A stretch of DNA of 49,006 nucleotides, from assembly GCA_016930795.1 (NCBI GenBank), contig JAFGFY010000052.1, positions 1 through 49,006 of the forward strand. The letters run 5' to 3'. The notes under the pieces were generated by a model. The model was not told the origin of the DNA. It did no database searches and saw nothing but the letters and a program-made list of their open reading frames with translations. Shown one piece after another: positions 42,509 to 49,006 of the stretch. A program made the position numbers and the translations under genes. Positions within the stretch are counted from its first letter, which is position 1; each line of letters opens with the position of its first letter. Origin of the DNA: Deltaproteobacteria bacterium (GTDB lineage: Bacteria > Desulfobacterota > DSM-4660 > Desulfatiglandales > HGW-15).

Positions 42509-43591
42509 CTAATCCTTTTCTCCTTGTTGTAGTGTTTCCGCCTCCTGTTCCAACGGTCGTTCAGGCATCTTTTCCACGGGCAGCCCAGCCTCTATCATCT
42601 TTTCCCTGAACTCGTCTTCATAGGCCTCATAGGTGTGGACCTTGACAGGATAATCCCAGGGATTGACATGCCTGACCATTCTGCTGTTATTGGAGAGGTT
42701 TCTTGTGGGGCTCAAAAAGATTCCCGCGAAATGAACGAGTTTGCTGAAAGGGAAGTAGACCAGAAGCACGCTGACCAGAAACAGGTGAATATAAAAGAGG
42801 ACCCCAATGCCTTCCGGGTTTTTGGGTTGAAAACTGGCTAATCCCAGGGTCAATTCTTTGACCCTGATCACATCCACCTTGAGTAGGTATCTCATCAAGA
42901 CTCCGGTAAAGGCAATTCCCAAAATCAAGAACAGGGGAAAGTAATCGGCCGGAAGGGAGATGTAGCGGACTTGGGCTACCCAAAGCCTTCTAAGAAGAAG
43001 GAGGCTTACGGCCCCCAGAAGCAAAAGCCCACTGAGCATGGCGCCGGGCAACATGAAACCGGAGAAAGGCGCGGACCCAACTTGAAAAAAACCATCCAAC
43101 TGTTCCACCAGGGTGACAAAAGCGGGGATAGGCTCTGTGAAAAACCTCAGATGTCTAATCACCACAACCAGAAAGGAATAGTGAAACGCGAGGGCGAACA
43201 GCCAGAGCCACTTTTCCCATTCATATCCGATACGCGGTCCTTCTCTGTATTCCATCCGGGTGTTCCTGAACAGGGAGCGGAAGGTGAGTACTTCAAAGAT
43301 CATACGGACTAGAACGCCCAGGGTGGTTGAGGGGTTATCGATCTTGCTCTGTTTGATCCATGGGAGAGATTTCTGTTGGCCTGCTGTGGTCGGGATACGG
43401 AAGGGGACCGGTGATCGTGACCAGCCTATGACGCGAACGATGAGCCCCAGAAAGAATATGAGTAGAGCCGTATAAGGTATGACCGTGCCGAAAAGGGTGC
43501 GCAAGTCCAAAGCCCATACGCCCACCAGGGGGATTAGAACCAATACCACGAAGGCAGAAAAGGAAACCACAATGCTTAACACAAAATTCAT
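42509..43591 (-). CDS. dsrM: DsrMKJOP complex, cytochrome b subunit DsrM
   Basis: 360 residues with about six transmembrane segments and a NarI-like cytochrome b domain; conserved His residues (AFHYSFLVVVIRHL, FYIHLFLVSVLLVY, FPFSKLVHFAG) are the heme b ligands. It oxidises menaquinol and feeds DsrK. First gene of the dsrMKJOP set proper; it follows the RsbRD-N-like gene by about 25 bases. Confidence 0.94.
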   Translation of the reverse strand: MNFVLSIVVSFSAFVVLVLIPLVGVWALDLRTLFGTVIPYTALLIFFLGLIVRVIGWSRSPVPFRIPTTAGQQKSLPWIKQSKIDNPSTTLGVLVRMIFEVLTFRSLFRNTRMEYREGPRIGYEWEKWLWLFALAFHYSFLVVVIRHLRFFTEPIPAFVTLVEQLDGFFQVGSAPFSGFMLPGAMLSGLLLLGAVSLLLLRRLWVAQVRYISLPADYFPLFLILGIAFTGVLMRYLLKVDVIRVKELTLGLASFQPKNPEGIGVLFYIHLFLVSVLLVYFPFSKLVHFAGIFLSPTRNLSNNSRMVRHVNPWDYPVKVHTYEAYEDEFREKMIEAGLPVEKMPERPLEQEAETLQQGEKD

Positions 43592-43615
43592 AGTCTGCTC
43601 CCTAGTTCACTTGAT

Positions 43616-44164
43616 TCACTCTTGTCCGTTGGCATCTTTGAAATCCGGGTTCCACGGCGGAATTTCACAGATCAAGCCCGCCCGCTCCAGTAGCTTGGAA
43701 ACCTGATTCTTCGCCTGATTCGCCCTGATTTCATAGAGCTTTTTCTTATGTGTCACATAGATGTCAAAGGCAAGAAGCGCCAATGCATCTATTCTGCTTT
43801 CAAAGTCCATACATTCGTCTTGGAGTCGGTTTTTCTGAATCTCCTTTTTCAGTTCCTCTCTTATGGCCTTCTTGAGAAAAAAGATAAAGGCTACAGCCTG
43901 AGAGGGAGAGAAATCCTGAACCGCTCTGATTTTGACCATGTAGTCAAGAAAAGAAGAGACCGTTTCAGGATTCAGACCTTCGAGGAGTTCGAGATAGATA
44001 TTTTTCATCTCCTGAGAAAGGGCCTGTCCGACAGGATTGGCAAAAGGGTCTTTCTGTTCATTCAGGAATCTTCTTGCATCCGCAGGGTAGGTATCCAGGG
44101 TCATTCGGATCCATGTCTTGACCACAGCGGGGGCTTTTTGTTTCAGGATTTTTTCCAGTTTCAT
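43616..44164 (-). CDS. RsbRD N-terminal-domain-like protein preceding dsrMKJOP
   Basis: About 182 residues, helical and soluble: MKLEKILKQKAPAVVKTWIR, DPFANPVGQALSQEMKNIYL, VRAVQDFSPSQAVAFIFFLK-type blocks (here KIRAVQDFSPSQAVAFIFFL). The DPFANPVG and PSQAVAFIF pattern is that of the RsbRD N-terminal (globin-like) domain. Genes of this type often precede dsrM in sulfate reducers and may regulate or sense for the complex; the role is unproven. GAAGG is 5 bases before ATG 44164, preferred over 44224. Confidence 0.82.
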   Translation of the reverse strand: MKLEKILKQKAPAVVKTWIRMTLDTYPADARRFLNEQKDPFANPVGQALSQEMKNIYLELLEGLNPETVSSFLDYMVKIRAVQDFSPSQAVAFIFFLKKAIREELKKEIQKNRLQDECMDFESRIDALALLAFDIYVTHKKKLYEIRANQAKNQVSKLLERAGLICEIPPWNPDFKDANGQE

Positions 44165-44544
44165 AGACACCTTCGGACGCGAAAATATCCAATTAATAAA
44201 GACCGTTAACCTATCATGACCCACTCTTGTGTTGGGGGCGAAATATAGATAAATCGTCTTCTTAAGTCAAGGAAAAAGCCGGGGCGAAATGCTGTATGGC
44301 GCCAAAATACAATGAGTTCTACAAGTTTTGTTTACCCTAGATGATTAAGATTAAGTTGTCAATAGTCAAAGTTTGTTTTTTGTGAATTTTTTCTCAGCAC
44401 TCCATAGTTGAAAACGGATGATCTTCTCCGTGTACCGCGCGTGTCCCGAATAGACGTCCCAATACCATGATTCATCTTGACAATCCATTGGACGGATAGT
44501 AGTAGCATGCTGTTAATACAGTCGTTTAGGCTCAGGCCGGGAGA
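44165..44544. promoter_or_regulatory. divergent promoter region of the dsr and fumarate reductase operons
   Basis: 380 bases, AT-rich. For dsr (minus) TTGACA (44357-44362), 17 bases, TAGGGT (44334-44339) is a moderate promoter candidate. For the plus-strand operon TTGACA (44477-44482), 17 bases, TAGTAG is a weaker one. No other gene recognised. Confidence 0.45.
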
Positions 44545-44550
44545 ATGCCA

Positions 44551-45201
44551 ATGGCCATTGATACAACCATCTATTTCCCAGCGCCAAGCAGGGCATCGGC
44601 CTATTTCGACGGGCTTCAAATGCTCACCGGCGCGGCTTTGATCATCTTTATGTGGAGCCACATGGTGCTAGTAGCCAGCGTGAACTTCGGCGCTGGGACC
44701 ATGAACACCCTTGCCCGGTTCTTTGAAGAGACCTACATGGCGCAAGTGGGAGGACCGGTCATCGGATGCGTTTTTCTCCTTCATTTCTTCCTGGCCGCTC
44801 GAAAGATCCCCTTTCGCCTGGACCAACAGACCACCATCTGGAAGCATAGTCGTCTGCTTCACCATACCGACACGTGGCTCTGGGTGATCCAGGCATTAAC
44901 TGCCATGATCATCCTGATCATGGGCTCCATCCACATGTGGACCGTCTTGACCGACCTGCCCATAACGGCGGCCAAGAGCGCCGCCCGTATTCAAGGGGGG
45001 TTCTGGCTGATCTTCTACCTGATTCTTTTGCCCATGGTCGAGCTTCACGTCGGAATCGGATTCTATCGCATCGGCGTGAAGTGGGGTTTTATTCGGCGTA
45101 ATACGCGAAAAGGCTTTAAAAGATTCGAAAACGTTCTTACCAGCCTCTTCGTGCTGATCGGTTTGGTTACGATTGTGAGATTTTTGACCCTACCCATCTG
45201 A
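44551..45201 (+). CDS. frdC: fumarate reductase/succinate dehydrogenase, cytochrome b subunit
   Basis: About 216 residues with five transmembrane segments and the His residues of a diheme cytochrome b (IIFMWSHMVLVA, LLHFFLAARKIP, LLHHTDTWLWVIQ, MGSIHMWTVL, LLPMVELHVGIGFYR). This matches the Wolinella-type menaquinone:fumarate subunit C. GGGAG is 7 bases before ATG 44551; ATG 44545 is too close. First gene of a three-gene operon; the direction (fumarate reduction or succinate oxidation) cannot be read from sequence. Confidence 0.92.
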   Translation: MAIDTTIYFPAPSRASAYFDGLQMLTGAALIIFMWSHMVLVASVNFGAGTMNTLARFFEETYMAQVGGPVIGCVFLLHFFLAARKIPFRLDQQTTIWKHSRLLHHTDTWLWVIQALTAMIILIMGSIHMWTVLTDLPITAAKSAARIQGGFWLIFYLILLPMVELHVGIGFYRIGVKWGFIRRNTRKGFKRFENVLTSLFVLIGLVTIVRFLTLPI

Positions 45202-45214
45202 GGAGGTTTATTAT

Positions 45215-47053
45215 TTGGAGACCGTGTGGACTGATCTGTTGTGCATCGGCGCCGGCCTGGCTGGAGAACGAGTGGCGATCGAGGTGAGTACTGCCGGATT
45301 TCAGAGTATCTGTCTGAGTATCGTCCCTCCACGAAGATCCCACTCATCTGCGGCTCAAGGAGGCATGCAGGCCTCCTTGGGCAACTGCTGCATGGGAGAG
45401 GCTGATTGTCCGGACACCCACTTTCAGGACACGGTCAAGGGATCTGATTGGGGATGTGACCAGGAAGTGGCCAGGCTTTTTGTGGAGACGGCCCCTGAGG
45501 CTGTCCGTGAAATGGCCTTCTGGGGGATCCCCTGGAACCGGATTGTGCCGGGAAAGTCGGTCTATTTTAAAGGAGGGAAGCCATACGAAAAAACAGAATC
45601 CGAAGAAAATGAGGGGCTCATTACAGCCCGGGGCTTTGGCGGAACAGCCAAATGGAGGGCCTGTTATACCTCTGACGGAACCGGGCATACCCTTCTCTAT
45701 ACCATGGATAACAAGGTGGTGGAGCTGGGGGTCACTGTCCATGACCGCACTGAAGCGATCTCTCTTATTCATGACGGCGAGACCTGCATAGGAGCTGTGG
45801 CCCGATGCCTGAAGACAGGAAGACTGAGGGCCTATTTGGCCCGAGCCACTCTCATTGCCACTGGAGGATACGGCAAGATCTATCGGGAAAGCACCAACGC
45901 GGTGATCAATGAGGGTGGAGGAGCCTTGATCGCCCTGGACACGGAGATCGTTCCCATAGGCAATCCTGAGGCCGTCCAGTTTCACCCCACGGGTATTGTC
46001 CCCACCAACATACTGGTTACCGAGGGCTGCCGAGGGGATGGTGGAACGCTCCTGGATGTCAATGAAGAGCGATTCATGCATGAGTATGAGCCTGAAAAGG
46101 CAGAGCTTGCCTCCCGTGATGTGGTCTCCCGATGGATGATCCACCATATTCGAAGAGGGCTCGGGGTGAAAAGCGACCATGGGGATCATCTCTGGCTTGA
46201 CATTCGTCATCTGGGTGCCGAGCATATCAAGACCAAGCTTCGAGAAGTAGAAGAAATCTGTAATAATTTCTTGGGGGTGGATCCCATTACCCAGTTGATT
46301 CCCGTCAGACCGGCCCAGCACTACAGTATGGGAGGTGTTAGGACCGACAAGGATGGCGCCGCCTACGGGCTCAAAGGACTCTTTGCCGCGGGTGAGGCTG
46401 CCTGTTGGGATCTCCATGGCTTCAATCGACTGGGCGGCAATTCCCTGGCAGAAACCGTTGTGGCGGGAAAGATTGTGGGTAAAAAAATCGTGGCGTTCTT
46501 GCAGGGTTCTGAAAGCAAATATGATACCGCGCTTATTAAGGGTGCCGTTATCAAGAATCAAGAGCGAATCGATGGTATGATTTCGGGTCGAGCGGGGCAT
46601 GAAAACGTGTTTGAGATTCGTAACGCCATGCAGGATGTACTCATGGAACGCGTGGGCATTTTCAGAAACGGCAAAGACCTGCAAAAAGCAGTGGATAGCC
46701 TGCAGGGACTGCATGAAAAATCCAGGCGGGTAGGGCTTCGCTCAAACGGGCGGGGCGCGAATCCCGAACTAAGTCTGGCCCTTAAGATTCAGGGCATGGT
46801 ACGACTGGCCCTCTGTGTGGCCTACGCCGCCCTCAAGCGGACCGAGAGTCGAGGGTGCCATGCCCGAGAAGACTTTGAGGCCCGAAACGATCGGGATTGG
46901 CTCAATAGGACCTTGGCGACGTGGAGAGAAGGGTCTGACCTCCCCACACTGAACTACGAGGCTGCTTCAAAGGTCGTGGAGCTTGCCCCCGGAGATCGGG
47001 GATATGGTGTTTGTAAGATCATTAGTTGTGATGGAGAGATCATAGGTGCATGA
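45215..47053 (+). CDS. frdA: fumarate reductase/succinate dehydrogenase, flavoprotein subunit
   Basis: 612 residues. The FAD domain has CIGAGLAGERVAIE and the covalent-FAD His in RRSHSSAAQGGMQASLGN. Active-site parts: EAVQFHPTGIVPTN, GCRGDGGTLLD, RPAQHYSMGGVRTD and DLHGFNRLGGNSLAETVV. It interconverts fumarate and succinate in the cytosol. GAGGAGG precedes the TTG start at 45215. The stop overlaps the start of the iron-sulfur subunit by 8 bases. Confidence 0.94.
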   Translation: METVWTDLLCIGAGLAGERVAIEVSTAGFQSICLSIVPPRRSHSSAAQGGMQASLGNCCMGEADCPDTHFQDTVKGSDWGCDQEVARLFVETAPEAVREMAFWGIPWNRIVPGKSVYFKGGKPYEKTESEENEGLITARGFGGTAKWRACYTSDGTGHTLLYTMDNKVVELGVTVHDRTEAISLIHDGETCIGAVARCLKTGRLRAYLARATLIATGGYGKIYRESTNAVINEGGGALIALDTEIVPIGNPEAVQFHPTGIVPTNILVTEGCRGDGGTLLDVNEERFMHEYEPEKAELASRDVVSRWMIHHIRRGLGVKSDHGDHLWLDIRHLGAEHIKTKLREVEEICNNFLGVDPITQLIPVRPAQHYSMGGVRTDKDGAAYGLKGLFAAGEAACWDLHGFNRLGGNSLAETVVAGKIVGKKIVAFLQGSESKYDTALIKGAVIKNQERIDGMISGRAGHENVFEIRNAMQDVLMERVGIFRNGKDLQKAVDSLQGLHEKSRRVGLRSNGRGANPELSLALKIQGMVRLALCVAYAALKRTESRGCHAREDFEARNDRDWLNRTLATWREGSDLPTLNYEAASKVVELAPGDRGYGVCKIISCDGEIIGA

Positions 47054-47801
47054 GATGGGAAGAGAGCTGACTTTCCATATTTTCCGGTATGACCCAGAGG
47101 ATCCCGATTCTATTCCACATACCGACATCTTCATAATGGAAGAAAAGGAGAATATGACCCTGTTCATCGCACTGACTCAAATCAGGGAGGAGCAGGATCC
47201 GTCTTTGCAGTTTGATTTTTGTTGTCGCGCCGGAATATGCGGCTCCTGCGCCATGGTAATCAATGGAAGGCCCGGTTTGGCGTGCAAGACCCTGACCCGA
47301 GAACTCCCAAAAGAGATCACCCTGATGCCCCTTCCCGTCTTCAAATTGATCGCGGACCTCTCTGTGGATACGGGCGCCTGGTTTCGTGCTATGAACGAGA
47401 AGGTGGGCTCCTGGATTCACACAAGCAAAAAATTTGACCCTAGCGCCAGAGAAGAGCGAATGGACAATGCCCTTGCGGAAGAAATCTATGAATTGGAACG
47501 GTGCGTTGAGTGTGGTTGTTGTGTGGCTGCGTGCGGGACGGCCAATATGAGGGAAGACTTTGTCGGAGCCGTGGCCATGAATCGGATCGCACGGTTTATG
47601 ATGGACCCCAGAGATGAACGCACCGAAGATGAATATTTTGAGGTCATAGGCACGGACGAGGGTATCTTCGGGTGCATGGGGCTCCTTGCCTGTGAAGATG
47701 TTTGCCCAAAAAACATTCCCCTTCAGGACCAGCTTGGTATCCTTCGCCGAAAAATGGGCTGGAATACAGTAAAACACCTCTTCCGTTTCGGCTCCTCATG
47801 A
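47046..47801 (+). CDS. frdB: fumarate reductase/succinate dehydrogenase, iron-sulfur subunit
   Basis: 251 residues. [2Fe-2S] site CCRAGICGSCAMVINGRPGL with a following Cys, [4Fe-4S] site CVECGCCVAACG and [3Fe-4S] site CMGLLACEDVCPKNIP complete the three-cluster chain from quinol to FAD. GGAGAG 7 bases upstream supports GTG 47046. Translationally coupled to frdA by overlap. Confidence 0.94.
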   Translation: MHEMGRELTFHIFRYDPEDPDSIPHTDIFIMEEKENMTLFIALTQIREEQDPSLQFDFCCRAGICGSCAMVINGRPGLACKTLTRELPKEITLMPLPVFKLIADLSVDTGAWFRAMNEKVGSWIHTSKKFDPSAREERMDNALAEEIYELERCVECGCCVAACGTANMREDFVGAVAMNRIARFMMDPRDERTEDEYFEVIGTDEGIFGCMGLLACEDVCPKNIPLQDQLGILRRKMGWNTVKHLFRFGSS

Positions 47802-47822
47802 ATCATCGGAGAATCGTCAGGA

Positions 47823-49006
47823 TTGCCCAAAACTCCTCATTTATCTGAACATGTTGTTGTCATCGGCGGGGGTGTCATAGGGGCGGTAACCACCTATTAT
47901 CTGGCCAGAAAAGGATGGCGCGTGACCCTCGTGGAACAGGATATCCTGGGCCGTGGGAGTTCCTGGGGAAATTGCGGGCTTCTTCTCCCCAGCCACGTAC
48001 TCCCCCTGAATTCAATGAACAACCTGATAAGCGGCCTGCGTTGGATGCTCAGGCGCGACGCTCCTTTGTATATCCGGCCGAGCCTGGATATCAGGCTTTT
48101 TCAGTGGTTGCTGCGCTTTACCTTGCATTGCACACCCACAGCCATTGATCGAGCAGCCACAGCCCGGGCAACTCTATTGAACAGGGCCTGTGAATTCTTC
48201 GAAACCCTTATCCTTGAAGAGGACATCCGTTGCGAATGGCAGCATAGCGGAGCGCTCTATCTGTTTCGTGATGAGAAGGCCTTTCGGCATTTCAAGGTGA
48301 CGAATGAGGCCATCCGAAAATACATTACGGGTTGCCTGGCGGTTTTACCCAATGAACTAAAGGAAAGAGAGCCGTCGGTCCGGTCTTCAGTAGTCGGGGC
48401 CTGGTTCGACCCGGGGGCGGCATGGATTCGTCCGGACAGATTCATGAATGAAATGGCACGTGTGCTTCGTAAACAGGGCGTCACCATTATAGAGAAGACG
48501 GGGTTTGTGGCGTTCCGCACTGAGAATAAGCGGGCCGTCTCTGCCGTCACCTCCGATGGTGACGTGGCCGCGGATGCCTTTGTTATGGCCACCGGGGCCT
48601 GGACTCCCCTCCTCTCTAAAACAATAGGCTGCAGGCTGCCCATTCAGCCGGGAAAGGGCTATTCCGTGACCATGCCTGTGATGGAAGATGGTCCCAAGGT
48701 CCCGTGTCTCTTCGAAGAGTTGGGGGTTGTTGCCACCCCATTCCAGAGTGGATTTAGGTTGGGAGGGACCATGGAATTTGCAGGTTACGACCCTGATTTG
48801 AACAGGACACGACTTCGGGCCCTGTTGAGAGGACCCCGAGGGTATCTCAACACAAAGACATATGGCCCTGTGGATGAGGAGTGGTATGGCTGGCGACCCA
48901 TGACCGTCGATGGTTTGCCTTTCATCGACCGTCTACCTCGCTTTGATAATGTGATGGTTGCTGCCGGCCATAATATGTTCGGCATCTGCACGGCCCCGTC
49001 AACGGG
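47823..49006 (+). CDS. FAD-dependent oxidoreductase, D-amino-acid dehydrogenase family (cut by window end)
   Basis: The frame is open from TTG 47823 to the last base (394 codons), so only the C-terminal end is missing. It opens VVVIGGGVIGAVTTYYLARKG (dinucleotide fold, here cited as VVVIGGGVIGAVTTYYL), then LVEQDILGRGSSWGNCGLLL, a DadA-type N-terminus, FVMATGAWTPLLSKTIG, IQPGKGYSVTMP and the C-terminal WYGWRPMTVDGLPFIDR and GHNMFGICTAPSTG. It would oxidise a D-amino acid or hydroxyproline-like amine and pass electrons to quinone or another carrier. The gene starts 21 bases after frdB, in the same direction; GGAG is 11 bases before the TTG. Confidence 0.88.
   Translation, partial: MPKTPHLSEHVVVIGGGVIGAVTTYYLARKGWRVTLVEQDILGRGSSWGNCGLLLPSHVLPLNSMNNLISGLRWMLRRDAPLYIRPSLDIRLFQWLLRFTLHCTPTAIDRAATARATLLNRACEFFETLILEEDIRCEWQHSGALYLFRDEKAFRHFKVTNEAIRKYITGCLAVLPNELKEREPSVRSSVVGAWFDPGAAWIRPDRFMNEMARVLRKQGVTIIEKTGFVAFRTENKRAVSAVTSDGDVAADAFVMATGAWTPLLSKTIGCRLPIQPGKGYSVTMPVMEDGPKVPCLFEELGVVATPFQSGFRLGGTMEFAGYDPDLNRTRLRALLRGPRGYLNTKTYGPVDEEWYGWRPMTVDGLPFIDRLPRFDNVMVAAGHNMFGICTAPST

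Noticed and set aside
45344-46714. 456-codon ORF on the minus strand opposite frdA
   Set aside because: Antisense shadow of a clearly coding flavoprotein gene; its translation has no domain.
47040-47777. 245-codon minus-strand ORF opposite frdB
   Set aside because: Shadow of the iron-sulfur subunit gene.

Overview
The window looks like chromosomal DNA of an anaerobic, sulfate-reducing (or sulfur-metabolising) member of the Desulfobacterota (old Deltaproteobacteria). The grounds are a complete DsrMKJOP membrane complex (38.5-43.6 kb), a tetraheme class III cytochrome c3, a four-subunit pyruvate:ferredoxin oxidoreductase, several [4Fe-4S] ferredoxins, and a sigma54 activator next to NifX-like and Mrp-like genes. 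No rRNA, tRNA, CRISPR array or intact insertion sequence was found.

Region 1 (0-11.9 kb) is a metal/cofactor island. It starts with the 3' part of a sigma54 activator. It then holds a NifX-like domain fused to a permease half followed by a separate permease half, a ZIP transporter, a frameshifted zinc-ribbon gene and a radical SAM/SPASM protein. Next come a DUF134 regulator behind a promoter with a perfect palindrome on its -10 element, a glycine-rich DUF5320-type protein, a DUF89 protein, a glycine-rich ferredoxin, a DUF364 putative metal-chelation protein, an Mrp/NBP35 ATPase fused to a NifX-like domain, and two stand-alone NifX-like proteins. Four NifX-like domains in 12 kb recall the orange-protein (ORP) type of anaerobe-specific metal-cluster system, but the gene set is wider and I do not recognise it as a described system.

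Region 2 (11.9-20 kb) is central carbon and electron metabolism. A gene-poor stretch with a ~450-bp foldback (MITE-like) element is followed by porDABC (minus strand, apparently with a ~410-nt leader), etfBA (plus strand) and a class II fumarase.

Region 3 (20-38 kb) is mixed. It holds a small-protein gene and its decayed tandem copy, a MipA/OmpV outer-membrane protein, and a tricorn-type protease translationally coupled to a 53-residue membrane protein that had not been called. Next are YdeI-like and DUF4272 proteins, a C-terminal remnant of a ferredoxin-like gene beside uppP, a GT9 glycosyltransferase, PilZ-like and TPR proteins, and a cysteine-containing duplicated protein behind a structured leader. 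NfeD, MltG, an endonuclease III relative lacking the catalytic Lys, and EF-G close the region.

Region 4 (37.5-49 kb) is respiration. Cytochrome c3, a ferredoxin and dsrMKJOP (minus strand, preceded by an RsbRD-N-like gene) diverge from a fumarate reductase/succinate dehydrogenase operon (cytochrome b, flavoprotein, iron-sulfur subunit). That operon runs into a D-amino-acid-dehydrogenase-like flavoprotein cut by the window end. PFOR, Etf, fumarase, Frd/Sdh, cytochrome c3 and Dsr would together carry electrons between organic acids, the menaquinone pool and sulfite reduction.

Three genes in the first 28 kb carry frame disruptions or are fragments (3.9, 20.7 and 27.9 kb). This could be real decay or residual assembly error. 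Several start sites are TTG or GTG with good ribosome-binding sites, and these were chosen over longer upstream starts.
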